64,000 nt of DNA from Sphingomonas sp. (GTDB lineage Bacteria; Pseudomonadota; Alphaproteobacteria; Sphingomonadales; Sphingomonadaceae), in the NCBI RefSeq assembly GCF_017304615.1, contig NZ_JAFKLZ010000001.1, forward strand, positions 1,302,001 through 1,366,000. Direction: 5' to 3'. The stretch's first letter is position 1; the number at the start of each line of letters is the position of its first letter. This document shows positions 47,559 to 60,113 of this stretch, piece after piece. A program made the position numbers and the translations under genes. Under the pieces are notes generated by a model. The model ran no database searches. It saw only the letters and a program-made list of their open reading frames with translations, and was not told where the DNA came from.

Positions 47559-48779
47559 ATGCTGATGAAAGCGCCCGAAAAGCACGGCTTCGACGCCGCC
47601 CGGCTCAATAGGATCCCCGCCTTCCTGAAGGAACGGTACCTCGATTCGGGCAAGCTGGCCAACGCTCAGCTGCTGATCGCGCGCGACGGCGAGATCGTCC
47701 ATTTTTCGAGCCAGGGTCCTGCGCGCGAAGACGGCGGGGCGATCGACGAAACATCCTTGTTCCGCATCGCCAGCATGACCAAGCCGATTACGTCGATCGC
47801 GTTCATGATGCTGGTCGAGGAAGGCAAGGTCGCGGTCGATACGCCGGTCCACCACGTATTGCCGGAATTCAAAGGCCTCGGCGTGTTCGAGGCGGGCGGC
47901 GGCCCCGTCCCCTTCCAGACCAAGCCGACCGCGCAGCCGATGCGGATGGTCGACCTGCTCCGCCACACGTCGGGCCTGACCTACGGCTTCCAGCATCGCA
48001 CAAACGTCGATGCCGCATATCGTGCGGGCAAGATCGAGAATTGGCACGGCGGACACGACCTCGATTCGTTTATTGGCGCCCTCGCGGAGATCCCGCTGGA
48101 ATTCTCGCCCGGCGACGCATGGAATTATTCGGTGTCGACCGACGTGCTCGGCGCGGTGGTGCAGCGTGTGTCGGGCATGCCGCTCGACCGCTTCTTCGCC
48201 GAACGCATCTTCGGCCCGCTCAAGATGGACGATACCGGCTTCTGGGTGGAAGCGGACAAGGTCGATCGCCTGACCGATTGCTATACCTTCGTGCCGGGCA
48301 AGGGCCGGATCATGTACGATCGCGGCGCCGAGAGCGCGTGGTCGGCGAAGCCCAAACTCCTGTCGGGCGGCGGCGGGCTGGTCTCGACCGCCCTCGACTA
48401 TAGCCGATTCTGCCAGATGTGCCTGAACGGCGGCGAACTCGACGACGTGCGCATCGTCGGGCGCAAGACGATCGAGCTGATGACGGCCAATCACTTGCCC
48501 GGCAATTCGGACCTCACCACCATGTCGCGGTCCTTGTTCAGCGAAGCGGCGCTGGCGGGCACCGGGTTCGGCCTCGGCTTCGCGGTGATGAAGGAACTCG
48601 CGCCCGGCATGGTCCAGGGGTCGGTTGGCGAATATTATTGGGGCGGGATGTTCTCGACCGCGTTCTTCATCGATCCGGTCGAGCGGCTTACCATGGTGTT
48701 CATGACCCAGATGAGCCCGTCGAGCACCTATCCGATCCGCCGCGAATTGAAGACGATGATCTACAGCGCCCTGACCTGA
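47559..48779 (+). CDS. Serine hydrolase, class C beta-lactamase fold
   Basis: 406 residues, no clear signal peptide. Catalytic SxxK as SMTK (S72, K75) and second motif YSV at residues 190-192 in WNYSVSTDVLG. LLRHTSGLTYGF and LLSGGGGLVSTALDYSRFCQ are usual in this family. Family VIII esterase or peptidase activity is likelier than beta-lactamase because the YAN and KTG motifs of true class C enzymes are not seen. Precedes the FadB/J-like gene. Confidence 0.88.
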   Translation: MLMKAPEKHGFDAARLNRIPAFLKERYLDSGKLANAQLLIARDGEIVHFSSQGPAREDGGAIDETSLFRIASMTKPITSIAFMMLVEEGKVAVDTPVHHVLPEFKGLGVFEAGGGPVPFQTKPTAQPMRMVDLLRHTSGLTYGFQHRTNVDAAYRAGKIENWHGGHDLDSFIGALAEIPLEFSPGDAWNYSVSTDVLGAVVQRVSGMPLDRFFAERIFGPLKMDDTGFWVEADKVDRLTDCYTFVPGKGRIMYDRGAESAWSAKPKLLSGGGGLVSTALDYSRFCQMCLNGGELDDVRIVGRKTIELMTANHLPGNSDLTTMSRSLFSEAALAGTGFGLGFAVMKELAPGMVQGSVGEYYWGGMFSTAFFIDPVERLTMVFMTQMSPSSTYPIRRELKTMIYSALT

Positions 48780-48784
48780 TTTCT

Positions 48785-48860
48785 GTGCTCCGGCGCAGGC
48801 CGGAGCGCTGGCAACCTCGGTCGTCGCTGACGGCCTACGCTCCGGCCTTCGCCGGAACAC
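48785..48860. repeat. Inverted pair of REP-like palindromes
   Basis: Two near-identical 24-bp units in opposite orientation (48785-48808 and 48837-48860). Each is itself a hairpin: GCTCCGGC-GCAG-GCCGGAGC and GCTCCGGC-CTTC-GCCGGA. They sit between the serine hydrolase stop and the next GTG, with a 28-bp spacer. Confidence 0.6.
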
Positions 48861-48877
48861 GACAGGAGAGATAGCAC

Positions 48878-50904
<2,027 letters not shown>

Positions 50905-50905
<1 letters not shown>

Positions 50906-52244
50906 TGGCGACGATCGCCCCCGTCCGCCCGGCGCTTGCCGAACGCGGCGCGATCGAGACAGCGGCGGCGATCCGCAGCGGCGCGACCACCGCCCTGCTC
51001 GAATGCGAGGCGGCGATCGCGCGGATCGAGGGGCGCGACGGGCCGATCAACGCGGTCGTGGTACGCGATTTCGACCGCGCCCGGCATCAGGCGCGCGAGG
51101 CCGACCGGCGGCTGGCGGCGGGTGAGGCCGCGCCCCTGCTCGGCGTGCCGATGACGGTCAAGGAAAGCTTCGACGTCGCCGGCCTGCCGACCACTTGGGG
51201 GCTGGAGGCCGCGCGCGATTTCGTGCCTCGGGACGATGCCGTGGCCGTCAAGCGGCTGAAAGCGGCGGGCGCTGTGATCCTGGGCAAGACCAACGTGCCC
51301 CCGCTCCTCGCCGATCTGCAGGCGAACAACCCGGTCTATGGCCGCACCAACAACCCGCACCACCCGGGCCGCGTCGCCGGGGGATCGTCGGGCGGATCGG
51401 CGGCGGCGCTGGCGGCGGGCATGGTGCCGCTCGAACTCGGCAGCGACATTGGCGGATCGATCCGCGTGCCCGCCGCGTTCAACGGCGTTTGGGGTCACAA
51501 GCCGACTTTCGCCGCTTTGAGCCGGGTCGGGCATCACTTTCCCGGCACCGACGGCGCGCCGGGCGAATTGTCGGTGATCGGACCGATGGCGCGCAACCCG
51601 GACGACCTGGCTTTGGCGCTCGACGTGCTGGCCGACCATCCGCTGGTCCAGGCGGATAACCGCCCGGCGAGCGGCTATCGCATCCTCGTCCTGAACGAAC
51701 ATCCGGGCGCAAAGGTCGCGGCGCCGATCGCCGAAGCGCTCGACCGGCTGGCCGACGCGCTCCACGATGTGGGCGCGACGGTCGATCGCACCAGCGACCT
51801 GACCCCCGATCTCGACGCACAGCAGCGCCACTATATGAAGATGCTCAACATCACGATCGCGCGTGGCGTGCCGCAGGACGGCTCGGCTCCGACGACGCTG
51901 ATCGAGTGGTTCGACCTGCGCGACGAGCAGGCGCGCAACAAGCGGGCGTGGAACGCGCTGTTCCGCCAGTACGACGCGGTCATCGCGCCGACGCTGGGCG
52001 TTACCGCCTTCGCGCACGACGACACGCCGCTGCCCAAGCGCGTGCTCGACATAAACGGCGAAGCGACACCGTTCGGGCTGCAGTTCGCCTTCCCCGGCCT
52101 CGCCACGTTCCCAATGCTGCCCGCCACCAGTTTTCCGATCGGGACCGACCCCGACGGCTTGCCGATCGGCGTGCAGGCGATCGCCGACACGCTCAACGAC
52201 CACACAGCCATCGCCGTCGCGCGATTGGCGCATGGAGTAATGCA

Positions 52245-52248
<4 letters not shown>
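50905..52248 (+). CDS. Amidase (amidase signature family)
   Basis: 447-residue Ser-cisSer-Lys hydrolase. Lys in MTVKESFDVAGLPTTWG and the serines in GRVAGGSSGGSAAALAAG and LGSDIGGSIRVPAAFNGVWG are all present. The ATG shares a base with the preceding stop (TGATG), and the stop overlaps the next gene. Physiological amide unknown; its location between fatty-acid genes is unusual and may reflect an amide-derived acyl chain. Confidence 0.92.
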
Positions 52249-53429
<1,181 letters not shown>

Positions 53430-53473
53430 GCGCGCGCCCCGCGAGGACGGGATCCAGAATCACAAGCGCGTCG

Positions 53474-53496
53474 CGGGCCACCCCGGGGTCGGCCCG
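53474..53496. repeat. Hairpin between two acyl-CoA dehydrogenase genes
   Basis: CGGGCC-(11 nt containing CCCCGGGG)-GGCCCG in the 90-bp gap. Surrounding text (GCGAGGAC at both sides) suggests a degraded dispersed repeat. No T-run, so not a clear terminator. Confidence 0.4.
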
Positions 53497-53519
53497 TCGC
53501 GAGGACACAAGGAAGAACG

Positions 53520-54647
53520 ATGCCTCTCTATCTCAACGACGAACAAGCGATGCTGCGCGACACGGCGAAGGATTTCGTCGCCGAACATGCACCCGTCAAA
53601 CACCTGCGGAACCTGCGCGACGCCAACGACCAGACCGGGTTCAGCCGCGATCTGTGGAAATCGTTCGCAGAAATGGGCTTCACCGGCATCCTGATCGGCG
53701 AGGACGATGGCGGCCTCGGCCTCGGCCATGTCGAAGCGGGCGTGGTGCTGGAGGAGATCGGCCGCAACCTGTCGCCCTCCCCTTTCCTCACGACCGCGGT
53801 CGCGGCGGTCGAGGCGCTGAAGGGCACCGCGCAGGCGGCGAAATATTTCCCGGGCATCATTTCGGGCGAAACCGTCGCGGCGCTGGCGATCGACGAACAG
53901 GCCAAATTCCGCGATTCGGTCGCATTGAAAGCCGAACGCTCGGGCAACGGGTTCAAGCTGTCGGGCAGGAAGCAGTTCGTCAGCCATGGCCATGTCGCGG
54001 ACCTGATCATCGTCGCGGCGCGCACCGCCGGGTCGGCCAATGACGAGAATGGCGTCACGCTGTTCGCCGTCGAAAAGGGCGCTGCCGGCCTGACCGCCGA
54101 AGCCGAACGCCTGGCCGATTCGTCGCTCGCCGCCCGGCTGGAGTTCGACGGAGTCGAGGTCACGGCGGATGCGGTGATCGGCGAGGTCGATGCCGGGCGT
54201 GATCCGCTCAACCGCCTGCTCCGCGCGGGCCGCACCGGCGCATCGGCCGAACTGCTCGGCGTCGGCGGCGGCGCGATGGACATGACGGTCGACTATCTCA
54301 AGCAGCGCAAGCAATTCGGCGTCGTGATCGGCACCTTCCAGGCGCTCCAGCATCGGGCCGCGCATCTCTATGCGGAAATGGAGGTCGCCCGCGCCGCGAC
54401 GCTGCGCGCGCAGCAATTGCTCGACGCAGGATCGGACCGCGCCGACGAGGCCGTGTCGGTCGCCAAGGCACAGGCGGGCCTCGCGACGACGCTCGCGGTG
54501 CAGGAAGGCGTACAGATGTTCGGCGGGATCGGCATGACCGACGAGTTCGACATCGGCCTCTACATGAAGCGCCAGCGCGTGCTCGCGGAAACCTTCGGCG
54601 ATGCCAACTTCCATGCCGACAAATTGGCGCGTAACGCCGGTTATTGA
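53520..54647 (+). CDS. Acyl-CoA dehydrogenase family protein
   Basis: 375 residues of the shorter ACAD type. N-terminal domain DEQAMLRDTAKDFVAEHAPV, mid domain with LGLGHVEAGVVLEEIGRNLS, C-terminal RKQFGVVIGTFQALQHRAAH and QMFGGIGMTDEFDIGLYMKR. The active-site Glu is not assignable by eye, and this group often pairs with a second ACAD as a heterotetramer. Stop shares a base with tesB. Confidence 0.9.
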   Translation: MPLYLNDEQAMLRDTAKDFVAEHAPVKHLRNLRDANDQTGFSRDLWKSFAEMGFTGILIGEDDGGLGLGHVEAGVVLEEIGRNLSPSPFLTTAVAAVEALKGTAQAAKYFPGIISGETVAALAIDEQAKFRDSVALKAERSGNGFKLSGRKQFVSHGHVADLIIVAARTAGSANDENGVTLFAVEKGAAGLTAEAERLADSSLAARLEFDGVEVTADAVIGEVDAGRDPLNRLLRAGRTGASAELLGVGGGAMDMTVDYLKQRKQFGVVIGTFQALQHRAAHLYAEMEVARAATLRAQQLLDAGSDRADEAVSVAKAQAGLATTLAVQEGVQMFGGIGMTDEFDIGLYMKRQRVLAETFGDANFHADKLARNAGY

Positions 54648-55555
54648 TGGCCGAAGACGATCCCGAACGCCCCGCGCGAACCCCCGAGCAATTGGTCGCG
54701 GGGCTCGTCGCCCTGCTCGACGTCGAGGAACTCGACACCGATCTCTATCGCGGAATGAGGCTGCCCGGCGGGCGCGGGCGCGTGTTCGGCGGCCAGGTGA
54801 TCGGCCAGGCGCTCCAGGCGGCGCAGCGTTCCGCCGAGGACAAGAGCGCCCATTCGCTCCACGCCTATTTCATGCGCGCCGGCGACGATGCGCTGCCGAT
54901 CGTCTATCGCGTGGTGCGCGATTTCGACGGCAAGAGTTTCGCCACGCGGCGCGTGATCGCGACGCAGAACGGCCAGCCGATCCTCAACATGGCGGCGAGT
55001 TTTCAGGTCGCGGAGGACGGGCTCCACCATCAGGACGCTTTCCCCGCCGACATCCCGCCGCCGGAGACTCTCAAGTCCGAGGCGGAGCTGAGGGTCGAAG
55101 CGGCGGAGCATTTGCCCGAGGAGCATCGCAAGCGCTTCCTAAACTGGAAAAGCCCGATCGACGTCCGCCCGCTCCACCCGCGCAACTGGTTCTCCCCGAC
55201 CAAGCGCGATCCGGTCACCTATAGCTGGATCAAGGCGCTGGCCCCGCTCGGCGACGACCCGGCGACCCACCGCGCGATCCTGGCCTATGCGAGCGACATG
55301 GGACTGATGGCGACGAGCATGATGCCGCACGGGGTGAACTGGATGACTCCGGGTATGCAGACCGCGAGCCTCGACCATTCGATGTGGTTCCACGAGGATT
55401 TCCGCGCGGACGAGTGGCTTCTCTACGCCATGGACAGCCCATGGGCCGGGCATGGCCGCGGCATGAACCGGGGCAGCGTCTTCACCCGCGACGGCAGGCT
55501 GGTCGCCAGCGTCGCGCAGGAAGGGCTGATCCGGAAGCGCGAGCCGCGTTTGTAG
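54647..55555 (+). CDS. tesB: Acyl-CoA thioesterase II (TesB-like)
   Basis: 302 residues, double hotdog. Motifs: GRVFGGQVIGQALQAAQRSA, HSLHAYFMRAGD, and in the second half LAYASDMGLMATSMM and SLDHSMWFHEDFRADEWLLY. Releases fatty acids from CoA, controlling the CoA pool. ATG at 54647 with TGATG overlap (a TTG at 54644 would add one residue). Last gene of the + strand catabolic series. Confidence 0.93.
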   Translation: MAEDDPERPARTPEQLVAGLVALLDVEELDTDLYRGMRLPGGRGRVFGGQVIGQALQAAQRSAEDKSAHSLHAYFMRAGDDALPIVYRVVRDFDGKSFATRRVIATQNGQPILNMAASFQVAEDGLHHQDAFPADIPPPETLKSEAELRVEAAEHLPEEHRKRFLNWKSPIDVRPLHPRNWFSPTKRDPVTYSWIKALAPLGDDPATHRAILAYASDMGLMATSMMPHGVNWMTPGMQTASLDHSMWFHEDFRADEWLLYAMDSPWAGHGRGMNRGSVFTRDGRLVASVAQEGLIRKREPRL

Positions 55556-55558
55556 CGC

Positions 55559-55804
55559 TTACGGGCTTTTGGCCTTGTTATTGTCGCTGACGGCGATGAT
55601 CACGCCACCCGCGACGATCGCGAGCGCCAGCACCGCTGGGACTATCGCACTGCCGCCCAGCTTGTTCGACTTCGCGCTCGGGCTCGATGCGCGCACCGAC
55701 TTACCAACCGATAGCGACGCCGCAGGGTTGGCGGGTGCGGCCAAGGCGGGGGCTGCGGTCATCGACAGCGCGGCAACCGCCACGGCCAGGTTCTGAAGAC
55801 GCAT
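55559..55804 (-). CDS. Small exported or membrane protein, 81 aa
   Basis: Signal peptide MRLQNLAVAVAALSMTAAPA with cleavage near ALA-AP, then a Ser/Lys-rich segment with KSVRASSPSAKSNK and a C-terminal hydrophobic helix (about 54-71) ending SDNNKAKSP. The plan is common for small sphingomonad envelope proteins of unknown function. Isolated, convergent with tesB and 3 bp away. Confidence 0.6.
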   Translation of the reverse strand: MRLQNLAVAVAALSMTAAPALAAPANPAASLSVGKSVRASSPSAKSNKLGGSAIVPAVLALAIVAGGVIIAVSDNNKAKSP

Positions 55805-55924
55805 TACTAACTCCTTGAAATCCCATTGTCGGGAACCGCGTCAACTGAGTGCACGCGACCCCGTTCCCCGCCGCGCGACGAAGCGATGGGATTGCCGGGT
55901 CGGGCTACTTTTCAGTCGGCGTCA

Positions 55925-56995
55925 TCACGTAACCCACCCGCTAGACGCAGCCGACATAGCCCGATTGGACGGCGCGAGGCGTGCGGAAGTGATGATATTG
56001 ACCGCCGCCATGCCGAAATCGGCGGCAGGCTCCGCGGCGAGAACGCGAATATTGCCAGTCGCTGCCCACGGCGCGGCATCGAAGGCTATTATCGCCCAGC
56101 CCTCGATCCCACGCTTCCGGTAATTGTCCGGATACCTCAACACCGGCTGGACCGCCCATTCGAGGTCAACCGGGCAAGTCGCGCCGTCAGGGCGGAAGCT
56201 CTGCTCTTCGGGCGCGGCGGGCGCTGGAAGCGGCTGCGCGGCCTTCCGATAGGGGTAAAGACACCCGGTTCGCTTCCCGCCCGAAAAGCGCGACCTAGCT
56301 ACTGCGTCCCGTCCCGCCTGGTCGAGCGCGGCGTCGTTTGTCCCCGTAAGGGTGCGGATGCCGGTCGGCTTGCCGGCTGCGTCGATGTCGAGCTTCACCA
56401 TGCTCCACTGCAACCGCCCGACGCTGCCCTTCAGCTTGGCGAAATCGGGATAGCCGCGCAGCAATGAGGAGGGCGCGGGGTTTAGGCAATCGGAATTAGC
56501 CGGCTTGATGCGATCGATCGCTTCGCGCGACGGTCGCGAATCGATCGACGCGCTGAGCAGATCGGCGACATCGGCCATCGCGATCGGCGTGCGCGTGGCG
56601 ACATAGGTGACTTGGCAATCGCGGTGCGGCACCCCGGCCGCAAACCCGCTGGCGGCGAGCTCCCTGGCAAGATCGTCGGCGTTGGGCGTATAGCTCGCGC
56701 CAACCCGGCGGATGTCAATCGGCCGTCCGTCAGCCGCCACCGTGAAATCGATCGTGACGCGCGACTGCGACCCCATCTGCATCCAGCCGAAACTCGGGCG
56801 CAGAACGAATATTGCGGCGTTCGGCAAATCGGCGCCGACGCAGCGAACGGTCTCCGCGTTCCAGACTACCAGGGCCGCCGGATTGAGCGGCGCGGGCGGG
56901 ATGGCGATTACGGGGCGCTCGGCCGCCCTGACCTACGCGCTGGCGACGGAAGGAAGGAAAGCGGCCGCTACGGCCAGAATAGCGAGAGTTTTCAT
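55925..56995 (-). pseudogene. TonB-like C-terminal-domain exported protein interrupted by an in-frame amber codon
   Basis: A 357-codon frame from ATG 56995 to TGA 55925 has one interruption: TAG at codon 21 (56933-56935). Codons 1-20 encode a perfect signal peptide ending in SVASA; the mature part resumes in the same frame with VRAAERPVIAIPPAP. It contains VTIDFTVAADGRPIDIRRVG and AIIAFDAAPWAATGNIRVLA, resembling duplicated TonB/AgmX C-terminal folds seen in exported sphingomonad proteins. Only a TTG at 56827 could start the mature part without a signal. Alternatives: sequencing error, amber suppression, or a real null allele. Confidence 0.6.
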
Positions 56996-57037
56996 GGTGA
57001 TGATCGTGCATCGCCAGCACAGATCCGGCAATCAGAA

Positions 57038-57337
57038 TCAGATCGGCTGGCCGTCATCGCTTTCATTGAGTTTCAGGGCGCGGTCGGTTATGCCGATCGC
57101 GCCGAACTGCGCGCGCCATTCTGCCCTGTGGGGCGTCTGAAAATGGGCATCGAGCGCGGCACGGTCGCGCCAGCGCTCACTGACATGGATGATGCACGGG
57201 TCGAGCACGTCCTGCGCGTAGTTATAGGCGAGGCACCCATCCTCCGCCCGGCTGCCCGCCAGCATTTTCGCCATCGCCGGGCGTGCAATATCGAGCGCGC
57301 CATCCGGGATGCGCACGGTGCCCATGATGATCAGCAT
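57038..57337 (-). CDS. Antibiotic biosynthesis monooxygenase (ABM) domain protein
   Basis: 99 residues with the ferredoxin-like ABM fold. DGCLAYNYAQDVLDPCIIHV, SERWRDRAALDAHFQTPH and the N-terminal GTVRIPDGALDIARPAM fit the quinol monooxygenase YgiN group. ATG overlaps the SDR stop (TGATG), so both are co-translated. Substrate unknown. Confidence 0.85.
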   Translation of the reverse strand: MLIIMGTVRIPDGALDIARPAMAKMLAGSRAEDGCLAYNYAQDVLDPCIIHVSERWRDRAALDAHFQTPHRAEWRAQFGAIGITDRALKLNESDDGQPI

Positions 57338-58137
57338 CAGACCGCCGTACGCCCATATTCCTGCTTGGTCACCGGGTGGCTCGACGACAGGCCGCCATCG
57401 ACCGCGATCGCCTGGCCGTTGACGTAGCTGGCCGCATCGCTGGCCAGGAACGCGGCAACCTCCGCCAGTTCCTCGGGCTGCGCGCCACGGCGCAAGGGAT
57501 TGAGGCGACCTACGCGGTCCATCTTCCCTGCGTCGCGCGCATAGTCGAAAGTCGGCTTGGTCATGCCGGTTTCGGTCAGGCCGGGGCAGATCGCGTTAAC
57601 GCGGACGTTCGACCCCGAAAGCTGCTGCGCCGACACTTGCGCCAGGTTGATGACGCCCGCCTTCGACGCCGAATAGGCCGGCGACCCCGCGCCCGATCGG
57701 ATTCCCGCGACGCTGGCGGTCAGCACGATCGCGCCGCCGCCGCGCTCGGCGATCCTGGGCGCTGCATGCTTGATCGCCAGATACGGGCCGATCAGGTTCA
57801 CGCGCAGCACTTCGGTGATCAGCGCGACGTCGGTGTCGAAGATATTCGCCATCCCGCCCGATATCCCGGCATTGGCGAAGATGATGTCGAGCCCGCCGAA
57901 GCGATCAACCGCAAGCTGGACGGTGCGGATCACGTCCTCTTCCAGCCCCGCGTCCATCTGGATCGCGACTGCCGTGCCACCGGCATCGGTGATCAGCTTC
58001 GCCGTCGCATCGGCACCGTCGGTCTTGTCGGCAACCACGACCTTGCCACCTTCGCGCGCGAACAGCATCGCAGTGGCGCGGCCGATGCCCGATCCGGCGC
58101 CGGTGACGATGATCGACTTATTCTCAAATCTTGCCAT
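57337..58137 (-). CDS. Short-chain dehydrogenase/reductase
   Basis: 266 residues. NAD(P) motif [21 protein letters not shown], catalytic Ser before YSASK, and the C-terminal [12 protein letters not shown]. Classical SDR, probably NAD-linked because Asp follows the second strand ([10 protein letters not shown]). Acts with the ABM protein downstream; part of the acyl or alcohol catabolic region. Confidence 0.93.
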   Translation of the reverse strand: MARFENKSIIVTGAGSGIGRATAMLFAREGGKVVVADKTDGADATAKLITDAGGTAVAIQMDAGLEEDVIRTVQLAVDRFGGLDIIFANAGISGGMANIFDTDVALITEVLRVNLIGPYLAIKHAAPRIAERGGGAIVLTASVAGIRSGAGSPAYSASKAGVINLAQVSAQQLSGSNVRVNAICPGLTETGMTKPTFDYARDAGKMDRVGRLNPLRRGAQPEELAEVAAFLASDAASYVNGQAIAVDGGLSSSHPVTKQEYGRTAV

Positions 58138-58145
58138 TCAATCCT

Positions 58146-58255
58146 CCGTCATGCCGGGCTTGTCCCGGCATCCACCGGGCGGCTAGGTCCAGCCTTCGAA
58201 TTTCTTGCTCCACGCTCGCGGCATGGTGGATCCCGGCACAAGGCCGGGATGACGG
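58146..58255. repeat. REPIN-like inverted pair of palindromes
   Basis: Two 31-bp units in opposite orientation (58146-58176 and 58225-58255), each a hairpin with core CCGGGC/T-TGTCCCGGCAT and its complement. The full 110-bp element fills the gap between two SDR genes. Similar GTCATGCCGGG units are dispersed in many sphingomonad genomes. Confidence 0.7.
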
Positions 58256-58260
58256 CCACT

Positions 58261-59025
58261 CTAGATCGTCACCCCTCCATCCATCACGATAGTCTGCCCG
58301 GTGGTGAACGCCGCCGCCTTCGACGCCAGGAACACGACGCCGCCGGCAATATCCTCCGGGTCGCCGATGCGGCGGAGCGGCACGCTCTGGTTCGCCGCCT
58401 TGATGCGCTCCGGGTCTTCCCACAGCGCCCGGGCGAAGTCGGTCTTCACCAGCCCCGGCGCGATGCAGTTCACGCGGACATTATCCGGCCCGTATTCGTG
58501 CGCGAGATTGCGTGCGAGCTGCATGTCGGCGGCCTTGGAAATGCAGTAGGCGCCGATCGCGGTCGATCCGCGCAAGCCGCCGATCGACGAGATGATGATG
58601 ATCGACCCATCGCGCCGCGCGCGCATCTCAGGCGCTACCATGCCGATCAGCCAGTGGTTCGACACGATGTTGTTGTCGAGGATCTTGCGGAACTGTTCGT
58701 CGCTGATGCCCGCCTGCGGCCCGTAATAGGGATTGGACGCGGCGTTGCAGACCAGCACGTCGATCTGCCCGAACGTCGCGCGAGTCTGGTCGACCAGGTT
58801 CTGCAGCGCGGCCTTGTCGGAGATGTTCGCGGCGACGGCGATCGCGGTGCCCTCGCCGAATTTCGCGTTGATCTCCGCCGCGACCCCGTCGCACGCATCC
58901 TGCTTGCGGCTGGAGATCACGACCTTCGCGCCATGCTCGGCGAGTTCGAACGCGCTCGCCTTGCCGATTCCCTTGGTCGAACCGGTGATGATCGCGACCT
59001 TGCCGGTCAGGTCGAACAGCGACAT
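58261..59025 (-). CDS. Short-chain dehydrogenase/reductase
   Basis: 254 residues. TGSTKGIGKASA, CNAASNPYYGP, YCISK catalytic pair and ARNLAHEYGPDNVRVNCIAP. The second strand ends VVISSRKQDA, which with the following Arg and Lys suggests NADP. ATG at 59025 follows GGGAGAGG; the longer frame to 59250 is rejected. Followed on the same strand, after the REPIN, by the other SDR. Confidence 0.93.
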   Translation of the reverse strand: MSLFDLTGKVAIITGSTKGIGKASAFELAEHGAKVVISSRKQDACDGVAAEINAKFGEGTAIAVAANISDKAALQNLVDQTRATFGQIDVLVCNAASNPYYGPQAGISDEQFRKILDNNIVSNHWLIGMVAPEMRARRDGSIIIISSIGGLRGSTAIGAYCISKAADMQLARNLAHEYGPDNVRVNCIAPGLVKTDFARALWEDPERIKAANQSVPLRRIGDPEDIAGGVVFLASKAAAFTTGQTIVMDGGVTI

Positions 59026-59045
59026 TGCCCTCTCCCTCTTGTCGT

Positions 59046-60113
59046 TCAGGCGCCCGCCTTTTGCGCGAATGCCCACGCCGCGTCGGCGAGCCGATAGACG
59101 CCCGCCGCCGACTTTTCGGCCTGCGCGGACGAGGCGGTGCCTTCGACGATGCGTTTCTTGATGCCCTGGACGATGCCCGTCAGCCGGAACAGATTGTAGG
59201 CGAAATACCAGTTGAGGTCGGGCAGCCCGTCGCGCCCGGTCGCCGCGCAATATCGCGCGACCATGTCCTCGATCGTCGGGATGCCGCTATCGCCGCCCGC
59301 CACGCCCATCACCCCCGACCGGCCCTCCGGAGCGGTCACCCAGCTCATCAGGAAATAACTGAAGTCAGCCAGCGGATCGCCGAGCGTCGACAGTTCCCAG
59401 TCGAGCAGCGCGATGACGCGGTTCTCGGTCTTGTGGAACATCATGTTGTCGATGCGGTAATCGCCATGGACAACCGACGTGCGCGTCTGCTCGGGGATCG
59501 TGAGCGGCAGATATTCGATCAGGCTCTCGACCGCGGGCATATGCTCGGTTTCGGCGAGCTTGTACTGCTTGGTCCAGCGCGCGACCTGGCGCTCGAAATA
59601 ATTGCCCGGCTTGCCGTAATCGCCCAGCCCCGCCGCGACGTGATCGGTGTTGTGGAGCGCGGCGAGCGTGTCGCACATCGCGTTGTAGATTCCAGTGCGC
59701 TCGGTGAGTGTGTAATCGGGCAGCGTCCCGTCCCAAAGATTGCGGCCGTCGGCGAACCCCATGACGTAAAAATCGGTGCCGATCACCGCCGGGTCGGTGC
59801 ACAGGCCATAAGGCCGCGCGACCGGGAAGCCGGTCGGGTACAGGCCGGCGATCACCTTATACTCGCGATCGACGGCATGCGCCGAGGGCAGCAGGTTACC
59901 GAACGGCTTGCGGCGCAGGACGTAGTCACCCGACGCGGCACTCAGTTTGTAGGTCGGGTTGGACTGGCCACCGGAAAATTTGGTGTAGCCGAGCGGCGCG
60001 GCGAACCCCTCGACATTTGCTTTCATCCAAGCCGTAAGCTTGCCGAGGTCGAGCGCATTCTTCTCGTCGACTTCGATGGTTTTGGGTGCGTCGTCGGGGT
60101 GCGCCGCCATCAT
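59046..60113 (-). CDS. APH-type phosphotransferase family protein (ACAD10-like)
   Basis: 355 residues of the aminoglycoside phosphotransferase/choline kinase fold. Catalytic loop VVHGDYRIDNMMFHKTENRV and IALLDWELSTLGDPLADFSY are intact. In actinobacteria and proteobacteria such genes sit beside acyl-CoA dehydrogenases, as here, and may phosphorylate hydroxy-acyl intermediates. The start overlaps the ADH stop by 4 bp. Confidence 0.9.
   Translation of the reverse strand: MMAAHPDDAPKTIEVDEKNALDLGKLTAWMKANVEGFAAPLGYTKFSGGQSNPTYKLSAASGDYVLRRKPFGNLLPSAHAVDREYKVIAGLYPTGFPVARPYGLCTDPAVIGTDFYVMGFADGRNLWDGTLPDYTLTERTGIYNAMCDTLAALHNTDHVAAGLGDYGKPGNYFERQVARWTKQYKLAETEHMPAVESLIEYLPLTIPEQTRTSVVHGDYRIDNMMFHKTENRVIALLDWELSTLGDPLADFSYFLMSWVTAPEGRSGVMGVAGGDSGIPTIEDMVARYCAATGRDGLPDLNWYFAYNLFRLTGIVQGIKKRIVEGTASSAQAEKSAAGVYRLADAAWAFAQKAGA

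Noticed and set aside
47559-48779. True class C beta-lactamase
   Set aside because: SxxK is present, but the YAN and KTG motifs are not and no signal peptide is evident; the broader serine hydrolase family fits better.
56730-57020. Separate 96-residue gene upstream of the TonB-like domain
   Set aside because: It is a different frame across the signal-peptide region; the signal peptide and mature domain share one frame apart from the amber codon.
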